64,000 bases of DNA. Source: Septoria linicola (lineage: Eukaryota; Ascomycota; Dothideomycetes; Mycosphaerellales; Mycosphaerellaceae). Of the stretch, positions 42,641-53,400 are shown one piece after another. The position numbers and the translations under genes are program-made. Below the pieces are notes generated by a model. It had not been told where the DNA came from, ran no database searches, and worked only from the letters and a program-made list of their open reading frames with translations. Location of the stretch: assembly GCA_024114885.1 (NCBI GenBank), contig CP099421.1:248001-312000 (forward strand), written 5' to 3'. Positions within the stretch are counted from its first letter, which is position 1. Every line of letters starts with the position of its first letter.

Positions 42641-43459
42641 TGGCGGTAGGACTTGGGTGATTTGGATGTGGGGACCTGTTGTTCTTGTTGTTTGCGAGCT
42701 GGTAGATGTTCCGTCAGTCGGCTTTAAGTACGATTTGGTGTCGACCATTCGGCCGACGGCGATCATTGCACATCGAATAGGCCATTTGGCGCCGAGCCAT
42801 GAGTGGTAAGGCTGTTGACTGATCAGCAGGGATTCCTGATGACACATCTAGCCTAACAGCGCGATGATACGCTAAAACTGCACGATGTAAGCAGTTCGGC
42901 GCAGAAATGTCTCGCGCGTGACGCGGCCTGCGTCGCATGCGAGATCAAAGCTTCGCCCAACCTGAAGTCCTTCGGATTTATGCTTGCTCATGTTGCGGGC
43001 CTGGACTTGAAGAGACCTTGATCAGAAGGGCCACATCGCTTCTGTCCCAGGAAGTGAAGCTTGTGCGGTCCTAAAGTGTGGTAAATAGTTCAGTGATCGC
43101 CCCGCTCCTAGTACTTGCCGCAGCCAGCGAAATATCAATGTTTCCAAGAACAGACAACCTTGACAGGGGTTAAGACGCCGTCGATGAGGTCTGGTTGTGG
43201 CATAGATTGGGTGCCTGTCGAGTATCACGAAAGTCAGCGAATGTACACAAGCTGATCTTGCATCGTAAGCTCAAGACACACAGCAAAAAGTTGTCATCGG
43301 TCCTGGAGATAGCTTTAAGCAGCTCGGATCTTAAGATGAGGTACAATGCAGAAGCACCAAGTACAATCAGTCGAAGGCAGTCTGTGACTATTGGCCAAGC
43401 AGTCGACGACAACTGGATGTGAGAAATGCGAAAGCATAACTGGTGTCGTTGGCAAAGAG
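42641..43459. other. Intergenic region
   Basis: This is 819 bp with short frames only. It includes the former promoter of the broken AA1-like gene. Nothing else is recognised. Confidence 0.35.
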
Positions 43460-44026
43460 TCAAGATTTCATCGCAAGCAGAACACGTCGTGCATCATAGC
43501 TGGCCTCTTCAGCCTCGTCTCTGACATTCTCAGATGCATTCGGTGCTTGATCAGAGTCGTTCTTTGGCTCAGAATTGGAGACTCGCCCCCACGATCTCGT
43601 CAGGAAGCACTTCCGATGGTAGCTTGCATGCAATGGCGGAGCTTCGACAGCTGCTTGCATTAGTGGCTTCCTTTGCAAGGCTGCATCATACTGAGCCCCC
43701 TCATCTTTCTTGACAGGCATGCAGAAGGTTGATATTGCCACAAGCGGTGAGTAAGTTGCAGATTACGATGTAGGCCGTCGACCAGATCGTAGGATGAGTA
43801 ATCGATCGTGATGATGTACGGCTGAGCATAGCCACGGCATGTCTTCCCGTCGCTGTCTGCTCGGTTGGAAGGCGTGCAGTAGGTTCGCGGCACGCTGCAA
43901 GTCATGCAGATCAACCAGGTTGTTTTCCTTGGGACTGATACGCGCCTCCATCGTGGTCGATGAACCTGTGCCGCATCCCATGATCATCAACAGCGGCATA
44001 TTATTATATTGGTGCTCGAAAGACAT
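43460..44026 (-). CDS. Weakly supported two-exon hypothetical gene
   Basis: ATG at 44026 opens a frame of about 70 plausible codons (MSFEHQYNNMPLLMIM, then PKENNLVDLHDLQRAANLLH). A second protein-like frame ends at 43460 (rich in charged residues: KNDSDQAPNASENVRDEAEE). A GT near 43817 and an AAG near 43707 could join them in frame through an intron of about 110 nt, but the splice sites are weak. No domain is recognised. It lies in the accessory-looking part of the window. Confidence 0.3.
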
Positions 44027-44597
44027 ATGATTCCCGAATGTGGAGTGTCGTTAATTTCTCGCGAAGCAACATTTCGAGACTTCGAGTTGCGTAGTGAAAG
44101 AGAAGCGTAATTCGCAGATAGCAGCAGATGTTCACCGCTTGCCTGAAGATATCGCGCTTCGCCGTCTCATAGGCGTCTTGACACTTCCCGAGCCTTGGTA
44201 CAAGCCCTGTGCTCAGGCTGATGTTAGTCGCATATCGCGGCTCTTGTTCAATAGCACTTTTGCGCTGAGACCACTTCGGGAGTTGAGGTACATGAGCTGG
44301 CTATTCGAGTGCCAGCTCGATGTCTTGAGAGCCACGAGTTGCGATGAGGTGAACTGACAGATACTTATCATCACCGCCATTACCGAGCATACTGGTCTTG
44401 TTAGTGCGTCGAGAGGCTCGGCGCAGATATCGAGTACCTTCGGAAAGACGCCGTGGCTGTCTTCAGGATGTTTGCAGTCATTCTGTCAGTCACTGCACCC
44501 TCATACCATCTTGACTAGGGACTGACCAGTATGCAGCGCTTGACGTGTGCACTCAATTTGATCTAGCCCATCACTGAGGGCTCTGCCAGACTCTTCG

Positions 44598-44804
44598 GTG
44601 AAAGACGGAGCGACTCGTCTGACCAGTGAAGCGCTTCGAATTGTGAAATGCAGAATTCGATACGATCCTATGTATCGCTGGCAAGCTTCGGGCGAGGACC
44701 GCCTTCTTCGAGACAGGACTGCTCCGGATTGGGCTCGTCTAGCTAGGAAAGACGAAATCGCAGCGGAGATTGAGGCGGAGGTGCGAGACCCGGGCACGCA
44801 ATGA
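44598..44804 (+). CDS. Possible 3' exon of an unresolved hypothetical gene
   Basis: The frame KDGATRLTSEALRIVKCRIR to a stop at 44804 has a charged helical end (ARKDEIAAEIEAEVRDPGTQ) and looks coding. A second protein-like frame lies upstream at about 44100-44350 (HRLPEDIALRRLIGVLTLPE), ending next to a GTGAAC. I could not link them with confident introns, so only the last segment is given. No family is recognised. Confidence 0.3.
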   Translation: MKDGATRLTSEALRIVKCRIRYDPMYRWQASGEDRLLRDRTAPDWARLARKDEIAAEIEAEVRDPGTQ

Positions 44805-44851
44805 AGTATGTATAAAGCTGTACATTAGCATCGTGAAAGCACATGTGATAC

Positions 44852-46136
44852 TCACGATGCCTTCTTGCGTTCTATGCGCTGAGCAGTAATGTCCACAATC
44901 TTCTGCAGACCGTGCTGCCGCTCTTCTTGCTTGTTGCACAGGAACAGCTTGACCACGGGCCATGCGTGAATCCACCCGTATTCTTCGTACTCGTCAACTC
45001 GTACTTCAGCTCGTTTCAGTTTTGCGATCAAGTCTTTCGCCTCTGGCGCAAATACTTCTTCTGAAGCGTAGATGAAGTACCACCCTTTCGTCGGGGATGC
45101 TCGTCGCCACCAGCCTAGGTCGTCACAACGGCCAGGCGACACCAGTGCGTTATCTTGCGATCCATTCTTGCCAATATACTGAGAGCCATACAGATGCAGG
45201 CTATCGGCGTTGAGGTAATCGGAGGGCGTGTTCTGATTCTTGGGAGATATGATTGTCGACCAAGGCGAGATTATGATAGCCAGTCCAGGCATCTTGTTCT
45301 TGAGTGACGAATAGCCCGATACGCAGAGCATCAGACTGAGGATCAGTGTCGCCCCCGCAGAGTCACCACTGACAACTATTTGTGATGGGTCATCAACTGT
45401 CGAAAGCACGTACTTGTAGCCAGCCAGAGCTTCTTGCACTTGTGTTGGGTACGTGGCTTCAGGTACAAGCGTGTACTCGAGAGCAAAGAGTGCTGGGTTC
45501 TCATATCCGGCCTTCTTCAGCAGAGTAAGCCAGACGAGCAGAAATTCCAGGTAGAAGTATGAAGAGCCCATCGAGAAGCCACCACCTGGGTACATTAGTT
45601 CCGCCAAGGCCGAGAAAGATGGAAAGGCTTACCATGACAGTAGTAGAGCATGATGTCTGGTTTCCTAGAAGCATCCATCACAGCATATATTCCTTTCAGG
45701 CCGTCTCTATTGACTTCACGCCAGTAGATGGGCTTCCTGATTATGCCATGTCGCAGCATGCGGAACCTCATGAACGGCAAAGCTACCCACTTCGAGAAGA
45801 AGATTTTGCCTATTGCAGCTGGAATGTCGGAGAAGGCATATCTAACACATCGAATGACGAAATCCTGGAACAGTGTAGCGCGCTGGACAAATGGAGAGCG
45901 TTGCTTCTTCGGAGTGAAATACCGTTCCCGGACAAGCTGAATTGGCATACGAAATACTAGGCCGCGATCAGTTGGTGGTAGACGAGGCCTGAGCAGAATT
46001 TTGCCTTACACAAAAATGGCAATGCCTTGATCCCACATATCGCTGTCTGGAAGATGCCGATGTGTATCAGCAGCTGCGGAGCCAGGAAGAGAAGGAAGGC
46101 GATGCAGTCCACCCAGGCGATCTGGTCCAAGATCAT
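44852..46136 (-). CDS. Membrane-associated alpha/beta hydrolase (hormone-sensitive-lipase-like)
   Basis: There are three exons, 46136-46010, 45956-45633 and 45585-44852, with introns of 53 and 47 nt, giving 394 aa. The N-terminus (about 8-47) is a hydrophobic helix pair (CIAFLLFLAPQLLIHIGIF), likely a membrane anchor. The catalytic part has the oxyanion-hole motif HGGG (150-153, assembled across the second intron) and the nucleophile elbow GDSAG with Ser226. A late GWIHAW segment supplies the probable catalytic His, with acidic residues just before it. This is the abhydrolase_3 / HSL-like carboxylesterase family, acting on short-chain esters, lipids or secondary metabolites; the substrate is unknown. 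The start chosen (46136) is the first ATG in the leading hydrophobic exon. An acceptor-like TGCGTAG just upstream leaves room for one more 5' exon, possibly the open frame at 46502-46161. Confidence 0.82.
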
Positions 46137-46872
46137 CTTGACTCCTGCCAGCCAGGTCCTCTACGCAGAAACAAGAGTGGGAGTGCAATGTGATGTTGTA
46201 GGTAAGCATTGAAACAAAGCTCGAGACATGGCGCCTCGGGAACCGTTGGAGGCACGGACTGACGTAGGCCGAGTCTGGCTGGCAAAGTGTCTGACATTTT
46301 GTTGCGGCCGACCATCTGAGGCAGGAGCGAGCAGCAGGGTGAAGATACATTTCAGTGCCAGGCTCCAATGTGTCAAGTTGGATTTGATACTTCTAGGTCG
46401 CACAAAGCGCCTGTTTATTGTCATCATGTCAAGTGTCAGGTCGTCGTCCTCAAAAGGCATCTGAAGGTGTCGGATGTCGGCAAGCGGCAAGTCGTCGCTC
46501 ATGTGCTGATTGGTGACTCAAAAAAATGGCAGTTCGTCGCGTGGCTAAGTTAGGTTTCTATCCTGACGAACCAAACTACCACTTCGAAGAAAGCACGACT
46601 GCCGACACGATTTTCTTCACGTTCTCGCGACAACACCTTCATCAATCAGCAGCACAGCGATCACGCAATCGATCTCTACGACTTGGACCTGCGCGCGACA
46701 TCGATGCAGACGGCCGCGAAATCTTCGAACGCATAAGCTGCGGCTGCTCTTTTGGCCGCCGTAGCTGGAGCTCCACCACCAAACCGCAAACCCATCACTT
46801 TCGACTGTTCCTCACTTTGGACTCCCTCCATTACTTGTCGTCCGCCGACGCGACGACATTTCTCCCGACAAC
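46137..46872. promoter_or_regulatory. Divergent region, hydrolase / RING gene
   Basis: This 736-bp region contains a minus-strand frame with true ATG at 46502 (MSDDLPLADIRHLQMPFEDD, 113 codons) that reads like coding sequence for about 65 residues. It could be a 5' exon of the hydrolase or a separate small gene. The part nearest 46873 should hold the RING gene promoter. Confidence 0.35.
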
Positions 46873-49800
46873 ATGGCAAATGCAGCGATGAGCGGCGCGG
46901 CGCTAGAGTTTGCGAGGTTAGTGGAAGACGATGGACAACAGAGGACGGCGGAAATTGCGGCGGCTGATAGACAAATAGATCAATTGAAGTTGCATCAATC
47001 CCCGAGAAACTCCGTTGCGCGACTTGCGACAAGGTCGCTATCAACGCGGTCAAGCTGCCATGCTGTGACAGCAGCATCTGCGGCGACTGTACGTGGTAGC
47101 AGCATCGGCAGCGGCCGGCAGTGAGAAAACTAACATTCCACAGGCAAAGACACATTGACCGTGACGGAGTGTCCGGTCTGCACGCACTCTCCATTTTCGG
47201 CAGACACCGCGCTCAATGCCAAGTCACTGAGAACCACTGTCAATGTGTTTCTCAAGACTGAAGCAAAGAAGCGCGGCATGGACATCAAGGGTGCCACCTT
47301 GAAACCCGTTCCAACAGCAGAGCCAACTCCTCCGATTGTGGAAGCTCCTGTCGTTGATGCTGAGCCGACACCGACACCCGCAGGAGATGGAGAAGTCGCG
47401 GTGGCTCCTGCGGAGATCGAAGAGCCGGCTGCTGACAGCGCCGCAACTCCAGCTCTTGCTCCAGAAGTAGGGCACTCTCGATGTGATGACAAAGTACCGG
47501 CTGACAGCTCACAGGCTTCTATCGAGATTAGCACTTTCGAAGGAGATACTGGAACAGTATCCAACGAGAACAAGACCACTGATGCCGAACAGGAAGATGA
47601 AGACGAGTCTGACGATGACGATGTCATTATCACCACGGAACGTCCGGACGGCGAAGATCAACAGCAAGAGCAGGAACAAGACCAAGCACAATATGACCAA
47701 CAAGTCAACACTGAGAACAATGCTGATCAGAACATGTCTATGAATCAGCAGCAGTCCTTCGGCGGCTTTGATCAGAACATGGCCGGTTTCGGCAATGGTA
47801 ACTTTGGAAACATGAACATGAACGGGTTCAACCCGATGATGGGCATGATGGGCATGGGCATGCCAAATATGATGGGTAGGTCCCCTTTTTCTTTTCCCTC
47901 TTCGACAAAGCGGCGACGGCTGAGGCAGGCGGCGGCAGGCATGCCTGGTATGGGCATGGATCCATCTATGATGTTCAACGGCAACTTCGGTGGTATGGGC
48001 GATATGAGTGCTATGATGGGCATGGGAATGAACGGTATGGGCATGGGCGGCGACATGTCTGGTATGGGAAACTTCGGAGGCATGAATGGACCTGGTTTCT
48101 TTCCGAATCAGGGAAACTATATGCAATCACAGAATTTCGGAAACGCTCCTCGACAAAACTTCTTCAATGAACGTGGCTACGGCGGTCGAGGTGGCCGTGG
48201 CTTCGGTAGAGGTGCTCGTGGTAACCAATATGGCCGCGGCCGTGGCGGCGGGTATGGATTCCAACAGCAACAATACGGAGGTCAGAACTCTGACTTTCCA
48301 CCCAACGCACCAACTGGTCCCAGTGGGGCTCGTCAACAGACCGGTGCAAACACTATGGAGCTAGCCAATCGTCGTCGAGGCTCTCCGACGTATGATGCAG
48401 TGCAAGGCCCCAATGGAACACCCGCTGAGTCCAGAGACAAACCAAACAACGAGGATACCGATGGAGCCCAGGAGATCCCCACGGATACTAATGTCGCAGA
48501 TGGTGATACTAATGCCACAGATGAGAACACGGCGACGATGCAGTCGGACCAGAACGGGGACGTGGATGCGCATGGTAAGCATTCCCTTGACGAGGACGCT
48601 ACATTCGCGATCTTACCAATCACTGCAGACGATACTCAGCTGGGTGCAGACCAGACCGAGGGGTTGAGTATCGGAATGGAGAACAACGCACAATCTTCGG
48701 GCAGCAACAATGTGCAGAGTGTTGTGGTGGCCGACTCGGCCTACGACAATTCCGACGATGGCGCGCACTTCGAGCAGCAAGGTCACGGCAGCTATAATGG
48801 TCGGGGTGGCTTTAGAGGACGCGGAGGTTATGGCTATGGCGGCTATCCAAGCAGGGGCACTGATAGTACCGAGTTGACTCCAAAGCCTGCTCCACCTGTC
48901 AATGCACCTACCGGTCCTAAGGCTCTGCGCCAAGGTCTCCCTAACACGGGGTGGGTCAGCCGAGCCAGTATGCAGAAGCCAACTCCTACGCCAGTACCTC
49001 AGCGTTCAGAGTCTCAGGCACGTTCAGTTGAGCAGACACGGCATGAGGCACCCAGTGAACGCGACTATGATGCTCGTGATCGCTCGGCATCGCGCTCTGG
49101 CTCCAAGCACCGTAGCAGAGATGACAATGAGCGTGTTGATGAGGACGAATACGAGGACGACGAGGCATATGCTCGTCGCAAGGAGCGCAAGCGACGTGAG
49201 CGTAAAGATCGCGAGCGGAAGTACGAAGAAGAGGATCATGCTGTGGACAGAGATGAAGACGGTGCATCTCGGAAACACCGTTCACGCTCCGAGTCGCGCA
49301 CAGATGAGAGCGCTCGTCGACGACACCGCGACAAGGACGATGAGCATCGTTCGTCCCGCTCACACCGCGACCGAAGCGAAGATCGGCATCGATCTCGCCG
49401 ACACCGCTCGAAGTCTCCCGCAAACGAATATACCGCAGACTACGACTCACGGCGTAAGAGCAAGCGAGACAACAAATACGACGACTACAAAGACAGTCGT
49501 AGCAGTCGCAAGAGTTCCCGTCGTGGGGATGACTATAAGTATGAAGACAGCAAGAAGGACCGCTCTTCACGATCATCGCGCCACGATCGGCCTTCTCGCG
49601 AGGATAACTACGAGCGCGAGCGTCCACGCCCTGTCATCGAGCCACCTTCAGATGAGCTCGGCTTCAAGATCAAGGGCTCAACCAAGAACAAGAAAGACAC
49701 CATGGCGCCTCCGTCAACCTTCCACCGCGAACGCAGCGATCGACGCAATAGTTCCGTCAACGAGACCCCGTCAGCAGATCCGTATGCCGAGGAGCGTGCG

Positions 49801-50007
49801 CGAGCACAGCAGAATCGCGAGGCGAAGGAAGCTCAACGCCGACAGTCGACGAACGATACGCGGTCTTCACTCGGTAAGCGTGGTCGCGAGTACGAGGAGG
49901 ACTCGGCAGTGCCTACGGGTCCCAAAGGTGATCGCAGCAGGCCGAAGAAGGGCAGAAAGGAGAGACGCATCTCTTACAAATATGAGGATGAGGTGGAGAT
50001 GCACTGA
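46873..50007 (+). CDS. RBBP6/Mpe1-type RING protein with Met/Gly-, RGG- and SR-rich regions
   Basis: There are four exons, 46873-46916, 46979-47088, 47144-47875 and 47939-50007, with introns of 62, 55 and 63 nt, giving 984 aa. The RING lies at residues 28-64: CATC, LPCC, ICGDC, TECPVC (Cys 28/31/43/44/49/52/61/64), preceded by SIEVASIPEKLR. It is followed by DTALNAKSLRTTVNVFLKTE, which resembles RBBP6 and Mpe1 after their RING. Unlike those, there is no DWNN ubiquitin-like domain or zinc knuckle. Next come an acidic Pro/Ala region, a Met/Gly-rich block (about 245-360), an RGG block (GYGGRGGRGFGRGARG, about 373-405), and a long SR/RE-rich region (about 675-865). The end is basic then acidic (KKGRKERRISYKYEDEVEMH). 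This suggests a nuclear RNA-processing ubiquitin ligase or adaptor. The third intron is a multiple of three without a stop. Confidence 0.85.
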
Positions 50008-50571
50008 GAGCCGTCTCAGGATACTACAAGACTTTTGACGTGGGAACGATATACGTGCTGCGCGCCTCGACGTGGTGTCCTGCATAGGCGCATACTTCAC
50101 ACAGAGTGTGCCCACTCAGCGGTGTCAGTGTCAGTGATAGCAGAAGATGCCACCACCGGGCGCGACTTCAATGTCGCTCGCAGAGCTCGGGCACCGGCGC
50201 GTGTATCCCCTTCAAGGGTAGCTGCGCTGCATTGCTGTCATGGGGGCTGGACGTGTGAACGTCCGCTCTGCGTGCGAGCCCATCAAATCTGTACATTACA
50301 CTCTTCTGACTCTGCTCAGAGGCCTTGCCTATCGCTGCGCAAAAGGCTTTGTATGAGGAAAGAGCGAGAGCGGAGAAGAAAAGAAGAAAATATACCATCA
50401 ATCAGAACGACGCTCGTTCTTCGTTGCACAGATCCGCGTTGATGCACTGTTTCATAGCCCTGTCTGTAATTGTACAACACAATGCTGTCGTTAAAATCGT
50501 GGTCTGTATCATATTCCACGTCTATTCTCTTCCCAATTTCTTCATCCTCGCAACTCTGCGAAGTGGGGGCC
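50008..50571. other. Convergent 3' spacer
   Basis: This is 564 bp between the ends of the RING and ZGRF1-domain genes. No coding feature is supported. Confidence 0.4.
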
Positions 50572-52818
50572 CTATACTACAGGGCGTCCAAACATCGGTA
50601 GAATGTTTGCCGCACCGCCACTCAAGCCAGGAGGCGGTGCAGTAGCATTCGTGCTTGTAGCAGAAGCTGCTGTTGTTGTAGGGCCTTCTTTGGCAGCAGT
50701 TGGGTCTAAGCACCACGTTTCCTCGTTCCAGCCAGGAGGTCTCCAGTTGAATAGGTCAAAAGCCTCTCGACTCCAGGGGCCTAGATCTTTTGGCTGTTCA
50801 GGCATTTTCCGTTTCGACGAAGCAGCTACTTGACCTGGTGCCTGGAATGGTTTGCTGAGAATGACAGTAGATGTACCGTTTGCCGTCATGTTCAAGCTCA
50901 CAGACTTCTGCAGAGGACCCTTCTTCTTGTAGGCAGTCCTGTCTGGAGGCGAGCGTGGAGGTCTGCCAGGTTTAGATATTTTTGAAGCTGCGGCAGGTAC
51001 GGTCACAGGCACAGGAGTGACCTGCCGACTCCCAGTACCAGATGCAGGAGTGCTTTCTCGCGATCTGCCAGTAGGAGAGGGCGTATATCGCACTGGGGCA
51101 CCTGGCATGCGCTTTGGCTTTGACGACTGTTGGACAGTCGATTCGGAGAGAACACGGCGCAGTTGACGATCCTCCTTTGGACATGGTGGTCGAGCAACGT
51201 GAGGCTCGGGCGAAGCCGGCACGGATCGAGCTATAGACTTGCGCGGACGAGGAGCTGCAGGAGGTAGCATGCGTTGGTCCAGCCGAGCAAGCTGTAATGC
51301 ACTTGTCTCATGCGACGTTGGCGGCCCTTGAGCAGGCGAAGCTTGCATTTCTTCATCAATGTTCATTCGGGGTCCGTCTGGTAGGTCTTCATCACTGTCG
51401 ATCTGTATTGGTGCGACTGTTCTTGGTTGCTCATTCCTCGTCCTGGGTTGACCAGGCGCGGACACTGAGGGCGCTTGCGAAGTCTGTTTCTTCGCTGCGA
51501 TCCTCGCCAGACGAGCCTGAAGCTTTTCGGAAGTTGACTTGTAGCGGTCGCTCGACGTCGATGCATCAGCTTTGGGTGGCAGCATTCTTGCTGCATCGTC
51601 GACGTCGGCTGGAGCCAGCCTTGGCTTTTTAAGTACTTGATCCTGACACAACAACGTTCGTTTCTTTAATCCAGTACTAGGGAGTCGAAGGGTTCGCCCA
51701 GTTTTGCTACGTTCAGGTCTCTGCGAATCACAGCCAGGCCACCGCGCGGTCGCTGTCTGTGCAGGGTGCTCGGGAGGTGGAGTGGAGGTGTCACTTCTGT
51801 GCTGCTTCGATAATGCATTCACAGGTAGTCTCGACAGGTCCTCAATGGATTCGGACGATCGATGCGATATGGCCGCCATGACAGGCACCTCTTTCTGCGG
51901 TTCTCTCTGTCTAGACGTGGAAACAACTTGCTGGACCTGAAACGCCGGCGAACTTGACCCTACCAGCGTGGCGTTTGTATTGACCTGTTTATGCCTAGAA
52001 GGCGAAGAGGACTGTCTGAGAACATCATGTGAGAAACCCGACAGAAAGTCGTTCTGGGCCGGTTCATCTTCATCCGATAAGTGGACAACTTCAACTTCTT
52101 TCGTGCTTTTCCTTTGCGGCACATCAGCACTTGTATGCTGCCGCTTCACAGGATTCACTGCGCGAGATTGTAGAGGTATCTCCGCTCGCTTCTCGGGTCT
52201 TGGCGCTGACACTCTTCCCGCAGCGACTTCGACTCGAGGCCGCTTCACAGGTCGGTCACTCTGCCAATCCTCATTCTCATCATGTGCGTGCCTCTCCTCA
52301 AATGGCGATCGAGACGGCAGCTGCGCTTTACCGATAGGGCCCTTTGATGGTCCGAGCAGAGCATTGAGCGATCTGTGCTTCAATTGTGTGTTAGGCCTGG
52401 CTATATTTCCACTTGCAGGCTGCGCTCGGGGAGTCTGCGCTACCCTCATTGGCGTCTGCGAATGCACTGCCGCCGTCGCCTTGTGCTTGCTCCTTCTAAG
52501 CTCAGTCAAGTCGGTCTCGGTCTGCCCAATGCTCTCGCCGACCTCTACCATGACGCCGCCCCGCTCTAGCGTCAGCTCGTCGCCATCCTGCACGGCGTGC
52601 TCGCCCGCCCAGTGCATGTCGCCGATGAAGTTGCGAGGCCCATCGTAGACCATGACGCGCTTGTTGAAGGTGTGGTAGCGAAGGAAGCCATCCTGCCATT
52701 TCTTCTGCTTCTTGCGAGAATCGTGTGTGTAGAGGCAATTGAACTCAAGCACCGGAGCCGTGTTCTGCGTCAGTGGAACCGACATGGAGGGAGTGTTGCG
52801 CAACACTGCGACCGTCAT
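50572..52818 (-). CDS. ZGRF1/DUF2439-domain protein
   Basis: This is a single exon of 748 aa from ATG 52818 (a second ATG 12 codons later is also possible). Residues about 24-100 match the ZGRF1 (DUF2439) N-terminal domain: VLEFNCLYTHDSRKKQKKWQ, DGFLRYHTFNKRVMVYDGPR, IGDMHWAGEHAVQDGDELTL. This domain is found at the start of ZGRF1-type DNA-repair helicases and in shorter fungal proteins. The rest is disordered, Ser/Pro/Arg/Lys-rich, with many SP/TP sites and basic clusters (KRPRVE, SSKRKMPEQ) suitable for nuclear import. A short conserved-looking end reads LGPWSREAFDLFNWRPPGWN. No helicase domain follows, so it is a helicase-less form typical of fungi. A role in genome maintenance is inferred from the domain only. 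It shares a 582-bp divergent promoter with the Zn2Cys6 gene. Confidence 0.85.
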   Translation of the reverse strand: MTVAVLRNTPSMSVPLTQNTAPVLEFNCLYTHDSRKKQKKWQDGFLRYHTFNKRVMVYDGPRNFIGDMHWAGEHAVQDGDELTLERGGVMVEVGESIGQTETDLTELRRSKHKATAAVHSQTPMRVAQTPRAQPASGNIARPNTQLKHRSLNALLGPSKGPIGKAQLPSRSPFEERHAHDENEDWQSDRPVKRPRVEVAAGRVSAPRPEKRAEIPLQSRAVNPVKRQHTSADVPQRKSTKEVEVVHLSDEDEPAQNDFLSGFSHDVLRQSSSPSRHKQVNTNATLVGSSSPAFQVQQVVSTSRQREPQKEVPVMAAISHRSSESIEDLSRLPVNALSKQHRSDTSTPPPEHPAQTATARWPGCDSQRPERSKTGRTLRLPSTGLKKRTLLCQDQVLKKPRLAPADVDDAARMLPPKADASTSSDRYKSTSEKLQARLARIAAKKQTSQAPSVSAPGQPRTRNEQPRTVAPIQIDSDEDLPDGPRMNIDEEMQASPAQGPPTSHETSALQLARLDQRMLPPAAPRPRKSIARSVPASPEPHVARPPCPKEDRQLRRVLSESTVQQSSKPKRMPGAPVRYTPSPTGRSRESTPASGTGSRQVTPVPVTVPAAASKISKPGRPPRSPPDRTAYKKKGPLQKSVSLNMTANGTSTVILSKPFQAPGQVAASSKRKMPEQPKDLGPWSREAFDLFNWRPPGWNEETWCLDPTAAKEGPTTTAASATSTNATAPPPGLSGGAANILPMFGRPVV

Positions 52819-53400
52819 ATCGTCGACGATTCCGTTCGATCATGGTGGTGAGCGATCGATTACTGTTCCATATTTGGCCATGTCATCTCAAGAGTGACCG
52901 CAGGCGACGAAGCGGCAGGAGAGGACGTGTCGCCGACGCGTCTCGGCCCGCTTGGTTCGCGACTGCTCAGCAACACTTCGTGACTAAGTAGTTCTACATG
53001 ACGCACCCTATTGAACTTGCGAAACTTCGTCGCAACAAGAGACCGGAAGGCGGAAAGGACTCCGAGTACTATCACAACTGCAATTGCGCTGCGACAGGAT
53101 GTGCAAACGCCACCGACCAGGACGTTCTACTTCTGGTGGCGCACTCCTAGATTTGCATCCCACCCGCTCGGCTTACTCGACCAGACGGATACTGCAGCAA
53201 AGCTCTGCGTTGCTACAGAGCTCGAGCGCAGCATCACGCTTGCAAATATTGACCCTTGCAGTCCTGGGCGAGGCATAATACGTGGAGAAGTGAACGTCGC
53301 CACATGACCCTCCAATTGTGGCAGACATCTCGATTGAACTTCGGCGACACATTTTCAGCGCAAGGTCCAGCCCATGCCACAGCTTGACCCAGATATCATC
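52819..53400. promoter_or_regulatory. Divergent promoter, ZGRF1-domain gene / Zn2Cys6 gene
   Basis: This is 582 bp between divergent ATGs. Short frames only. No defined regulatory site could be assigned by eye. Confidence 0.45.
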
